From an uncultured Blautia sp. (GTDB lineage Bacteria > Bacillota > Clostridia > Lachnospirales > Lachnospiraceae), in assembly GCA_900543715.1 (NCBI GenBank), contig UQSX01000050.1:1-20896 (forward strand): 20,896 nucleotides of DNA, in the 5' to 3' direction. Positions 1 to 7,217 of the stretch are shown here, piece by piece. The notes under the pieces are model-generated. The model saw only the letters and a list, made by a program, of their open reading frames with translations, was not told the DNA's origin and did no database searches. Made by a program: the position numbers and the translations under genes. Each line of letters begins with the position of its first letter. Position 1 is the stretch's first letter.

Positions 1-38
1 CCTCAGAACTTCTGAACCCCTTATAAAACGGGCATTTC

Positions 39-1049
39 TTAGAATTTGCCAGCCTTAGCAGCTTCCTCAATAGCAACTGCTACAGCTACTGTCATACCAA
101 CCATCGGGTTGTTTCCTGCACCGATGAGACCCATCATCTCAACGTGAGCCGGTACAGAAGAAGAACCTGCAAACTGAGCGTCAGAATGCATACGTCCTAA
201 TGTATCTGTCATACCGTAGGAAGCAGGACCTGCTGCCATGTTGTCTGGATGCAGTGTACGTCCTGTACCGCCGCCGGAAGCAACAGAGAAGTATTTCTTT
301 CCAGCTTCTACGCACTCTTTCTTGTAAGTACCTGCAACCGGATGCTGGAAACGTGTTGGGTTTGTGGAGTTACCTGTGATGGAAACGTCAACGCCTTCCT
401 TCCACATGATAGCAACACCTTCGCGAACATCGTTTGCTCCGTAGCAGTTTACTTTTGCACGAGGTCCGTCAGAGTATGCCTTACGGAATACTTCTTTCAG
501 CTCTCCTGTATAGTAATCGTAATCTGTCTCAACATATGTAAATCCGTTGATACGTGCGATGATCTGTGCAGCGTCTTTTCCAAGACCGTTTAAGATAACA
601 CGCAGTGGTTTCTGACGAACTTTGTTTGCTTTCTCAGCGATACCGATAGCACCCTCTGCTGCTGCAAAGGATTCATGTCCTGCCAGGAAGCAGAAGCAGT
701 CTGTGTCTTCTTCCAGAAGCATTTTTCCTAAGTTTCCATGTCCCAGACCTACTTTACGCTGGTCAGCTACAGAACCCGGAATACAGAAAGCCTGAAGACC
801 TTCGCCGATAGCTGCTGCTGCATCTGCTGCTCTCTTGCAGTCTTTCTTGATAGCGATAGCAGCGCCTACGATGTAAGCCCAGCATGCGTTTTCAAAGCAG
901 ATCGGCTGAATGCCTTTTACCATATCGTATACGTTTAATCCGGCGTCTTTTGTAATTTTTTCAGCTTCTTCGATAGAAGCAATACCATAGCTATTTAAAA
1001 CCTGATTGATCTTGTCAATTCTTCTTTCATATGATTCAAATAAAGCCAT
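39..1049 (-). CDS. GGGtGRT family protein
   Basis: This 336-aa protein carries the signature glycine-rich motif GGGTGRT at residues 259-265, followed by LHPDNMAAGPASYGMTD, which defines the GGGtGRT family. It has no signal peptide or obvious membrane segment, so it is probably cytosolic. It contains eight cysteines (51, 56, 71, 89, 118, 120, 202, 246), including a CFC at 118-120. The biochemical role of the family is not established; its link to iron-sulfur clusters rests on its habitual pairing with the NifU-like gene upstream. The start is ATG at 1047-1049, preceded by a strong AGGAGG. A 46-bp gap separates it from the upstream gene, so the two are probably cotranscribed. Codon use looks biased toward common codons, suggesting high expression. 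Family assignment is secure; function is unknown. Confidence 0.9.
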   Translation of the reverse strand: MALFESYERRIDKINQVLNSYGIASIEEAEKITKDAGLNVYDMVKGIQPICFENACWAYIVGAAIAIKKDCKRAADAAAAIGEGLQAFCIPGSVADQRKVGLGHGNLGKMLLEEDTDCFCFLAGHESFAAAEGAIGIAEKANKVRQKPLRVILNGLGKDAAQIIARINGFTYVETDYDYYTGELKEVFRKAYSDGPRAKVNCYGANDVREGVAIMWKEGVDVSITGNSTNPTRFQHPVAGTYKKECVEAGKKYFSVASGGGTGRTLHPDNMAAGPASYGMTDTLGRMHSDAQFAGSSSVPAHVEMMGLIGAGNNPMVGMTVAVAVAIEEAAKAGKF

Positions 1050-1095
1050 TATGAAATCCTCCTATAATCATTACCTTTTGCTGCGTTTCGTCTCA

Positions 1096-1788
1096 TTACT
1101 CTTCTCTTGGGTCAATGATCTTAACAGCGTCAGCAACACGTCCGTACTGTCCCTGTGCTTTTTCCCAAGCTACGTTTGGCTCGTCACCTTTCTTGATGAA
1201 GTCTGTGAGTTTGCCAAGGTTTACGAATTTATAACCGATGATCTGGTCATCTTCGTCTAATGCGATTCCTGTAACGTAGCCTTCAGCCATTTCCAGGTAG
1301 CGAGGACCTTTCTTTAATGTTCCGTACATAGTACCAACCTGAGATCTCAGGCCTTTTCCTAAGTCTTCCAGACCTGCTCCGATTGGAAGTCCGTCCTCAG
1401 AGAATGCGCTCTGTGTACGTCCGTAAACGATCTGCAGGAATAATTCTCTCATAGCTGTATTGATTGCGTCACAAACAAGGTCTGTATTTAACGCTTCCAG
1501 AATAGTTCTTCCTGGTAAAATCTCAGAAGCCATGGCTGCTGAATGAGTCATACCTGAGCATCCCAGTGTCTCTACTAAGGCTTCCTGAATGATTCCGTCC
1601 TTAACATTCAGAGTCAGCTTACATGCACCCTGCTGAGGAGCACACCAGCCAACGCCATGTGTTAAACCTGAAATGTCTTTGATTTCTTTTGCTTTTACCC
1701 ATTTTGCTTCTTCTGGGATTGGAGCTGCTCCGTGGTTTACACCCTGAGCTACTGGACACATTTTTTCTACTTCATGTGAATAAATCAT
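1096..1788 (-). CDS. NifU/IscU-like iron-sulfur scaffold family protein, partner of GGGtGRT
   Basis: This 230-aa protein has a U-type scaffold core. Residues 49-100 contain CAPQQGAC, then a beta strand, then TLGCSGMTHSAAMASEILPG, matching the IscU/NifU pattern in which a Gly-Cys-Gly/Ser turn precedes a helix of small residues. Cysteines lie at 11, 49, 56, 77 and 106; the last does not sit in the usual third-ligand context of IscU. About 110 residues follow the core (SEDGLPIGAGLEDL, then a small beta-rich tail), which standard IscU lacks. The start is ATG at 1786-1788 with an AAAGGAG site. It is the first gene of a two-gene unit with the GGGtGRT gene. It could be an Fe-S scaffold or a diverged member that binds something else; the family is clear but the role is inferred. 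Confidence 0.85.
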   Translation of the reverse strand: MIYSHEVEKMCPVAQGVNHGAAPIPEEAKWVKAKEIKDISGLTHGVGWCAPQQGACKLTLNVKDGIIQEALVETLGCSGMTHSAAMASEILPGRTILEALNTDLVCDAINTAMRELFLQIVYGRTQSAFSEDGLPIGAGLEDLGKGLRSQVGTMYGTLKKGPRYLEMAEGYVTGIALDEDDQIIGYKFVNLGKLTDFIKKGDEPNVAWEKAQGQYGRVADAVKIIDPREE

Positions 1789-1976
1789 TTTAAAACTCCT
1801 TTCAAGTATAAATTACTTAAAGTGCGCCGTATACGACACCTTATTCACAAACATTTTCTCACAAAGTGACAAAAAAATCCAGACCTATTTTTTTCGATTT
1901 TCATAGTTTTTGCAACTGTTCTAAGATAAATATCTGAATACTTCTAGTCTGGGGGGCATCATTTTTTAATCTCCCC

Positions 1977-2005
1977 TGGCAAATCTTATAAAAAAATGCT
2001 AAAAT
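1977..2005 (+). promoter_or_regulatory. Likely promoter of the 72-aa orphan gene
   Basis: A TGGCAA -35 box and a TAAAAT -10 box are separated by 17 bp, about 60 bp upstream of the ATG at 2069 in a very AT-rich stretch. The boxes are imperfect but the spacing is ideal. Confidence 0.45.
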
Positions 2006-2068
2006 AAATAAAACAACATCTTTATTATATTATTTTTTAGTTTTTCTCAAGAAAAGGAGGTATTTTGT

Positions 2069-2287
2069 ATGAAAACTTATGAAATGATTCATGAAATCAG
2101 CGACATGTGCCGAGGCAAAATGGATTCTGATATTTCAGAAATTGAGACTGATAACCTGGATGAATACATGAGAACCCATATCAGCAAAGCGGCCACCTGT
2201 GAAAAAACCGAACTGGAAAGTGGCGCTATTGTTTATGATGTGGTAACTAACGGGCTGAAAGAAAGGTTCTCTTTCACAGAAATCTAA
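2069..2287 (+). CDS. Small hypothetical protein (72 aa)
   Basis: This is a 72-aa acidic soluble protein (starts MKTYEMIHEISDMCRGKMDS, ends RFSFTEI) with two cysteines and no membrane helix or signal peptide. I do not recognise the family. It is likely a real gene: the ATG is preceded at good distance by a strong AAAGGAGG, there is a plausible promoter at 1977-2005, and it ends just before a strong hairpin terminator at 2314. It is divergent from the scaffold/GGGtGRT unit with a 280-bp AT-rich gap, so shared regulation is possible but unproven. Confidence 0.75.
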   Translation: MKTYEMIHEISDMCRGKMDSDISEIETDNLDEYMRTHISKAATCEKTELESGAIVYDVVTNGLKERFSFTEI

Positions 2288-2313
2288 ACTTACTTATTTT
2301 CTCATAAACTTAT

Positions 2314-2374
2314 AAAGGGAGCGCAGTGTTTAGCGTACATGAAAAGGTATCTGTTAAACACTGCACTCCCTTTT
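2314..2374. terminator. Bidirectional terminator between convergent genes
   Basis: A long inverted repeat pairs AAAGGGAG-GCAGTGTTTA with TAAACACTGC-CTCCCTTT (one mismatch) around a loop of about 22 nt. Thymine-rich tails lie on both sides. It serves the 72-aa gene on plus and the glycolipid operon on minus. Confidence 0.85.
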
Positions 2375-2971
2375 CTATCTAAGAAAATGCTGTAAAAGCT
2401 GAGTAATACTTGTCAGTCCCAGGCTGTACAAAAATATAGAACCAGGTTTTCCAAGAATAATGATAAGGGTAAATTTCTTCAGGGTCATTTTCGTCAGACC
2501 CGCAATATAGCATAGAAGATCATCCGGCGCCACCGGGAAGAAAATTGCGGCAGCAAAAGCCTTGTCAAAGGCCGTTCCCTTATCCAGCCATCCAATATAT
2601 TTATGGTAATTCTTCTCTCCGATCATGTGCTGAACAAAGGGCTTTCCGTATCTTTTTGAGAGAACAAAAGCCAGTATGGAGCCCATGGATATTCCCACAT
2701 AGTTGTATACAAATCCCCAAACCGGTCCGAAGATCAAAACGCCGCCCAGGCAGCCGATAGCTCCCGGAAGGATCGGGATCACCACCTGGATACACTGAAT
2801 GAGTACAAAGCACACCGGGGCCCACAGGCCAAACCTTCCCAGAAAAGCGTCCAGAGCCTCCGCTGAAACAAAGATCCCTGTGCGGATGCCATACCAGATA
2901 AACAAAGCCATAGCCGCCAGTCCCAGAATCGTACATATATTTAAATATACTGCTGTTTTTTGTTTTCCCAT
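2375..2971 (-). CDS. TVP38/TMEM64 (VTT/DedA-like) family membrane protein
   Basis: This is a 198-aa multi-pass membrane protein. Hydrophobic helices lie near residues 10-30, 50-75 and 85-105 and in the C-terminal third. The VTT-type core is visible: GPVWGFVYNYVGISMGS at the re-entrant loop/helix, SKRYGKPFV after it, and FFPVAPDDLLCYIAGLT in the second half. The start was placed at ATG 2969-2971, which has CAGGAG upstream; the frame is open further upstream but would overlap the previous gene by about 100 bp without support. It begins 4 bp after the upstream glycosyltransferase stop. Members of this superfamily have been linked to lipid scrambling or flipping in the cytoplasmic membrane. Here, beside two glycolipid-type glycosyltransferases, a role in moving lipid or glycolipid across the membrane is an inference. 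Confidence 0.85.
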   Translation of the reverse strand: MGKQKTAVYLNICTILGLAAMALFIWYGIRTGIFVSAEALDAFLGRFGLWAPVCFVLIQCIQVVIPILPGAIGCLGGVLIFGPVWGFVYNYVGISMGSILAFVLSKRYGKPFVQHMIGEKNYHKYIGWLDKGTAFDKAFAAAIFFPVAPDDLLCYIAGLTKMTLKKFTLIIILGKPGSIFLYSLGLTSITQLLQHFLR

Positions 2972-2975
2972 AAAA

Positions 2976-4049
2976 TCACACTCCTGTTTGGGGCAGCGCC
3001 TCTGTCTGGATTCTCTTTCTCTCCCGCTCTTCCTGAAAGACTTCTTCATAGAAACCTTTCCACATTTTCCCCACATGTTCTCGGCTGTAAAATTTATGTC
3101 CCGTAAAAGCCAGCCCTGCGCTTTCTCTATAGAACAACGGATCTTCTTTCAGTTTCTGTAAGATCCGGATAAACTCTTCCTGGTTCCTGCCCCGCAGCAC
3201 ATAATCAAATAAGATCGGCTGGTAGATTTCCAGATTTCTAACCAGAATTGGAAGGCCGCAGTTCATAGCCTCCAGGATTGTCATAGGAAATAGTTCCTCA
3301 TAAGAAGGAAGAAACATCACGTCTGCCATATTGTAAATCTGATTCATTTCATTTCTGTCCACCAGTCCCAGGAATTTTACATTATCCGGAAGACTTTCCA
3401 TCCTGGCTTTAATTTCCTCATATCCTTCAGAAATCTTTCCAAAAGAAAAACCTCCGGCCCATACAAACTGGCATTCCGGCATCCTCTCTGCCACCTCCAG
3501 AAAGTCGAAAACACCTTTCCTTTTCTGAAGCTGCCCAGCACAGAATATAGTAAAAGCTTCCGGCTGTATCCCGTATTTTCTTCTTGTTTTCTGTTTTTCC
3601 TCTTTTCCAAGGGGATAAAAATTCTTTTCTGAAACTACATTTGGAATATAGGTAACTTTTTCTCTTGGAATTCCGTAGTCCTGCAGTTTATCAATAAATG
3701 CAGGATTTACCGTTACCAGATAATCCATTTTCCGGTAAAAAGAAATCATATATCTATAAAAAACATTTTTGGCAAATCTTGGAAGTGAAATACTGTTTTC
3801 CACGGTTTCCGGAAGGAAATGTACATACCCTACCAGGGCTCCCTGTCTCCTTCTCCAGAAAGCAGACAGATAAAATTCCGGATTTATGGAATGATAATGG
3901 GTAATCTCACTGGCTTCCCTGGAATTTTCCAGGATCAGAGCGCTGTCCTTCATCATTTCTTTGACCAGCTCCACCTGCTCATCGTGAGCAGAAAGAACTC
4001 CCTGTCCCTTAACCATATCTGCTTTTGACAACATATTGATCCGTTTCAT
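2976..4049 (-). CDS. GT4 glycosyltransferase, LafB/CpoA-like (diglycosyl-diacylglycerol synthase)
   Basis: This 357-aa cytosolic GT-B enzyme begins MKRINMLSKADMVKGQGVLS, the characteristic opening of CpoA/LafB-type glycolipid glycosyltransferases. The C-terminal nucleotide-sugar domain has CAGQLQKRKG near 170-179. The GT4 E-x7-E motif is present (E252 and E260 in SYEELFPMTILEAMNCGLP). Known relatives add a second hexose to monoglucosyl-diacylglycerol to make the lipid anchor of lipoteichoic acid or a bulk glycolipid. The sugar donor here cannot be read from sequence. The start ATG (4047-4049) has an AGGAG site; it lies 4 bp after the upstream glycosyltransferase stop and 4 bp before the TVP38 gene, so the three form one operon. 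It could alternatively be a generic GT4 enzyme of another polysaccharide pathway. Confidence 0.8.
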   Translation of the reverse strand: MKRINMLSKADMVKGQGVLSAHDEQVELVKEMMKDSALILENSREASEITHYHSINPEFYLSAFWRRRQGALVGYVHFLPETVENSISLPRFAKNVFYRYMISFYRKMDYLVTVNPAFIDKLQDYGIPREKVTYIPNVVSEKNFYPLGKEEKQKTRRKYGIQPEAFTIFCAGQLQKRKGVFDFLEVAERMPECQFVWAGGFSFGKISEGYEEIKARMESLPDNVKFLGLVDRNEMNQIYNMADVMFLPSYEELFPMTILEAMNCGLPILVRNLEIYQPILFDYVLRGRNQEEFIRILQKLKEDPLFYRESAGLAFTGHKFYSREHVGKMWKGFYEEVFQEERERKRIQTEALPQTGV

Positions 4050-4053
4050 TCGA

Positions 4054-5346
4054 TCAGGCTCCTCTCTTCATAATCCCTCTGACCCAGACAGCAGAAAGGG
4101 CTTTCCATCTGCCTGTGACAGCAGAGGTTCTCTCTTCCCGGTGCAGATCCTGATATCTGTCTTTTTCCTCACGCTCGATGGCCTTTCTGTAAATTCCTTC
4201 CGCAGCAGTGCAGAAATTCCATGTAGAGTACAAACTGGATATCTCCCGTCCTCTCTGTCCCATTTCCAGACGCCGCGCTTCCCGTTCCAGGATGTAGTAC
4301 AGATGCATTTTAAAATATTCATAGGTTTCATACTGGAAGCCGTTATATCCGTCTGTGATCACCTGGCTGAGGCATTCATCTTTTCTGCACAACGCAGGAA
4401 GTCCGCAGGCCAGAGCCTCTATATATGTGATTCCCTGGGTCTCGCTGCTGGAGGCACATACAAAAACGTCTCCCAGCTTATAATATGTGGCCACTTCTTC
4501 CGGAGCGATCATTCCGGCAAATACGACCTGATCTGTAATCTTAAGGTCTCTTGCCCTCTCTTCCAGATTTTCTCTGTCCGGCCCGTCCCCTGCAATAAGA
4601 AATGTAAGATTTTTTCCTGCTTCTTCTCTGACAAGCCTGGAAAAATATTCCAGCAGTTCTTCCAAATTTTTTTCCTTTGCCAGCCTTCCTACGCTGACCA
4701 GGACTTTATTTTCCAGGGGAATTCCCAGTTTTTTCTTCATGGCATTCTTTTCTTCTGAAGAAAGCGGTTTTTTGAACCTTCCCAGGTCGATTCCTGTAGG
4801 CATTACTGCAACAGGCTCCTCTACCCCATAATTTTTCAGGATATTCTCTACCTTCCTGGTGGGGACAATGACCTGGCTGGTCTTTCCCAATACCATTTTC
4901 GAAAAGTATGCCACTGCTTTTTTCTCTATTTTTGCTCCGGCTTTATACTGAGACAAGCCGCCGGGAAGATAATGGATATAGTCCTCGTAAACTGTATGAT
5001 AAGTATGTACCAAAGGGCACTGGCATTTTCTGCTGATCTTTGCAGCATAGGAAAAAGTCATAAATTCGCACTGAGAATGGACCACATCCGGCCTCCACCA
5101 GATCAGTTCCCTGATCAAAGGCTCTGTATGAGGAAGAACTGCTCTGGCGTTCGGATAGATTTTTTCCAGATTCAGAGATTTAATATAATAAACACCTTCC
5201 TCTGCGTAGGATTCATAACTTCTGGATAAGGTAAGAACCCTTACCTCATGTCCCCGGTTTTCCAGTTCTTTTTTCAGGTTTATTACGGAAGTCACAACTC
5301 CATTTACCACAGGCTTGTACCAATCTGTTGTCAATAATATCTTCAT
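4054..5346 (-). CDS. GT4 glycosyltransferase, LafA-like (probable 1,2-diacylglycerol 3-glucosyltransferase)
   Basis: This 430-aa GT-B enzyme opens MKILLTTDWYKPVVNGVVTS, the N-terminal signature of diacylglycerol glucosyltransferases, including the Gly-Val-x-Thr acceptor-side loop. HTYHTVYEDY is at 114-123, MPTGIDLGRF at 182-191, SVGRLAKEKNLEELL at 218-232, and the E-x7-E pair is E302 and E310 in SETQGITYIEALACGLP. Known family members transfer glucose from UDP-glucose to diacylglycerol at the inner membrane face. It is first in the operon, and the following LafB/CpoA-like enzyme would extend its product. The start ATG at 5344-5346 has GGGGGA upstream. The C-terminal 40 residues are basic (KDRYQDLHREER...GIMKRGA), suiting contact with acidic lipid, although that is inference. 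Confidence 0.82.
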   Translation of the reverse strand: MKILLTTDWYKPVVNGVVTSVINLKKELENRGHEVRVLTLSRSYESYAEEGVYYIKSLNLEKIYPNARAVLPHTEPLIRELIWWRPDVVHSQCEFMTFSYAAKISRKCQCPLVHTYHTVYEDYIHYLPGGLSQYKAGAKIEKKAVAYFSKMVLGKTSQVIVPTRKVENILKNYGVEEPVAVMPTGIDLGRFKKPLSSEEKNAMKKKLGIPLENKVLVSVGRLAKEKNLEELLEYFSRLVREEAGKNLTFLIAGDGPDRENLEERARDLKITDQVVFAGMIAPEEVATYYKLGDVFVCASSSETQGITYIEALACGLPALCRKDECLSQVITDGYNGFQYETYEYFKMHLYYILEREARRLEMGQRGREISSLYSTWNFCTAAEGIYRKAIEREEKDRYQDLHREERTSAVTGRWKALSAVWVRGIMKRGA

Positions 5347-5373
5347 AAAGGTTCCCCCTTTTCTTTTTCTTAA

Positions 5374-5398
5374 TCTATGTATTATGGTAATGCATAGA
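5374..5398. promoter_or_regulatory. 25-bp dyad in the glycosyltransferase operon leader
   Basis: This is a near-perfect palindrome: TCTATG, one mismatched base, ATTA, a 3-bp centre, TAAT, one mismatched base, CATAGA. Ten of eleven half-site positions pair. It sits 28-52 bp upstream of the ATG at 5346 and overlaps the only -10-like sequence (CATAAT, minus) in the gap, as expected for a repressor operator. No regulator gene is adjacent. Confidence 0.5.
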
Positions 5399-5446
5399 CT
5401 TAAAGAAAAGAGGTGACCAAACTTAAAGATTTTCTAAAGATTTTAA

Positions 5447-5518
5447 AAGAAAGAGCCTCGGTCTTGTAAGAAATCTGTTAAGAATTCCTGCATTTCCAAG
5501 GCTCTTTCTTAGTTTTTC
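5447..5518. terminator. Terminator after the hydrogenase gene
   Basis: A perfect 12-bp stem (AAGAAAGAGCCT at 5447-5458 with AGGCTCTTTCTT at 5499-5510) encloses a loop of about 40 nt. The minus-strand tail is TTTTAAAATC and the plus tail is AGTTTTTC. It lies just past the hydrogenase stop at 5531 and insulates it from the glycosyltransferase operon. Confidence 0.75.
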
Positions 5519-5530
5519 TTTGAGATTTTA

Positions 5531-7036
5531 TCAGTCCAGTTCAATCTCTGCCAGTTCTGCGGGAGGAAGCTGTCTGGAAGAATTGGCTTTATATTTCTTC
5601 AGCTCTGCAGAGGCTTTGTTCAAAGGCGCTATAGTTCCTGCTCCTGCCATACAGCCGCCGGGGCAGCCCATGCCTTCGATCATGCAGCCTTTAATTTTTC
5701 CTGCTTTTGCCTGCATAAGGATCTTTTTACACTCGTCCAGGCCTTCTGCATGTTCAATGTGTACTTCTACTTCCGGATAGTACTCACGGAGACAGGCCTC
5801 AATAGCGCTGGACACACCTCCTGCCACAGCATAACCTCGTCCCGCTGCTGTAGCATTATGGAAGGAAGAATCTCCTTCACATTTAGCAGGGTCAATTCCC
5901 TTTGCTTCAAACATACCAGCCAGCTCTTCAAAGGTAATGACAAAATCCACATCACTGCGCACATCGGTTCTGGAAGCCTCCAGCTTCTTAGACGCGCAGG
6001 GACCGATAAAGACTACCTTAGCATCTGGGTACTGCTTCTTAATAGTTCTGGCAGTGGCTACCATAGGAGTCAGTTCCTGAGAAATATTTCCTCTCATATC
6101 CGGGAAGAAATGCTTTGCCATCATGATCCAGGATGGACAGCAGGAAGTCAGAAGGAAAGGCAGTTCTCCGGTACTTACCTTTTCTGCATAGTGATGGGCT
6201 TCTGAGGCAGCGCCGATATCCGCTCCCAGCGCTACTTCATAAACTTCTGCAAATCCCATTTCCATAAGAGCTGCCTTCAGCTTTCTGGGAGTTACCTCTG
6301 CTCCAAACTGACCTACAAAAGCTGGTGCCACCTCTGCAATGATCTGTTTTCCTTCTTTCAGGGCATGGGCCAGCTGGAAGATCTGGGATTTATCAGAAAT
6401 TGCTCCAAATGGGCAGTTTACCATACACATACCGCAGGAAACACATTTTTCATTATTGATCTTTGCTCTTCCCAGTTCGTCGCTTTCAATGGCGTTGACG
6501 CCGCAGGCTCTGGCACAGGGCCTTTCTTTCTTTGCAATGGCGTCATAGGGACATACTGATTTGCACTTCCCGCACTTAATACATTTTTCCTGGTCAATAA
6601 TAGATTTTCCTTTAACGATGCTGATGGCTCCCTTAGGACATACTTCCTTACAGGGATGGGCCACACAGCCCCGGCACATATTGGACACCTCATACATTTT
6701 CGGTTCGCAGGCGTCACAGGCGGAGGGGATCACCTGCATGAGAGGCGGCTCATAATATTTTTCGTCAATGTTGCTGGCTTCCAGCCCCGCCGTGATATGT
6801 ACTGCCGTATTCTCCGGTCTCAGAGACATACCCATTGCCAGACGTACACGCTCACTGGCTACTGCCCTCTCACGATAGATGCTCTCTCTGTAGGTGGCTC
6901 TCTCCTGGACAATATGATAGGGGATCGCCTCAATATCCGCTACCAGTGTTTCCGGTTCAGATTCAAATCCCACTCTGGCGATCTCTTTGAACACCTTACG
7001 GCGGATTCTTTTTACATTTGTGTCTAATCCTCTCAT
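5531..7036 (-). CDS. Monomeric [FeFe] hydrogenase
   Basis: This 501-aa protein has an N-terminal ferredoxin-type region and a C-terminal H-cluster domain. Cysteine groups are C107/C110, C121/C124/C129/C133, C152/C155/C158/C162, C174/C178 and C198/C201/C204/C208, consistent with several [4Fe-4S] clusters. The H-cluster motifs are LTSCCPSW (297-303), FIGPCASKKLE (343-353) and GMGCPGGCMAGAG (455-467). They supply the four cysteines that bind the cluster in characterised [FeFe] hydrogenases, plus the proton-relay cysteine position. Variants differ from classical CpI: Ser for Gly after CCP, and IGPC rather than MPC. The family reversibly interconverts protons and H2, with ferredoxin as usual partner, in the cytosol. 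The start ATG at 7034-7036 has AAAGGAAGGG upstream, slightly far. No maturase genes (hydE/F/G) are in view. A sensory role rather than bulk H2 evolution is possible. Confidence 0.88.
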   Translation of the reverse strand: MRGLDTNVKRIRRKVFKEIARVGFESEPETLVADIEAIPYHIVQERATYRESIYRERAVASERVRLAMGMSLRPENTAVHITAGLEASNIDEKYYEPPLMQVIPSACDACEPKMYEVSNMCRGCVAHPCKEVCPKGAISIVKGKSIIDQEKCIKCGKCKSVCPYDAIAKKERPCARACGVNAIESDELGRAKINNEKCVSCGMCMVNCPFGAISDKSQIFQLAHALKEGKQIIAEVAPAFVGQFGAEVTPRKLKAALMEMGFAEVYEVALGADIGAASEAHHYAEKVSTGELPFLLTSCCPSWIMMAKHFFPDMRGNISQELTPMVATARTIKKQYPDAKVVFIGPCASKKLEASRTDVRSDVDFVITFEELAGMFEAKGIDPAKCEGDSSFHNATAAGRGYAVAGGVSSAIEACLREYYPEVEVHIEHAEGLDECKKILMQAKAGKIKGCMIEGMGCPGGCMAGAGTIAPLNKASAELKKYKANSSRQLPPAELAEIELD

Positions 7037-7071
7037 CTGTCATTACCCTTCCTTTCTTTTTATCATTCAAT

Positions 7072-7100
7072 ATGATACCCAGAAATTTTCCTGTTTGCAA
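7072..7100 (-). promoter_or_regulatory. Promoter of the [FeFe] hydrogenase gene
   Basis: TTGCAA (-35, 7095-7100) and TATCAT (-10, 7072-7077) on the minus strand are separated by exactly 17 bp, giving a leader of about 30 nt to the ATG at 7036. Confidence 0.65.
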
Positions 7101-7118
7101 GAAATTGCAGGTATTTTA

Positions 7119-7147
7119 TTTCATACAAAAGCTCTATGTGTTATAAT
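7119..7147 (+). promoter_or_regulatory. Likely promoter of the TraX-family gene
   Basis: A perfect TATAAT (7142-7147) has a weak TTTCAT 17 bp upstream. It lies about 70 bp before the TraX start, back to back with the hydrogenase promoter. Confidence 0.5.
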
Positions 7148-7217
7148 TTTTCTTAATTATACAAAAATATTACAGGACCTTCCAAAAATTTTACGGAATG
7201 CTCCGGAAAGGAATTTT

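Noticed and set aside
1945..1980. GGGG...CCCC hairpin suggesting a riboswitch in the gap before 2069
   Set aside because: The stem is only four to five pairs with a long AT loop and matches no riboswitch class I know; it is kept only as a remark.
2976..3076. N-terminal extension of the TVP38 protein into the upstream glycosyltransferase
   Set aside because: The extension is Arg/Lys-rich shadow sequence; the ATG at 2971 has its own ribosome site and gives normal family length.
4036..4758. 240-aa open frame on plus, antisense to the LafA-like glycosyltransferase
   Set aside because: It lies entirely over a well-supported GT4 gene, has no ribosome site and no recognisable domain.
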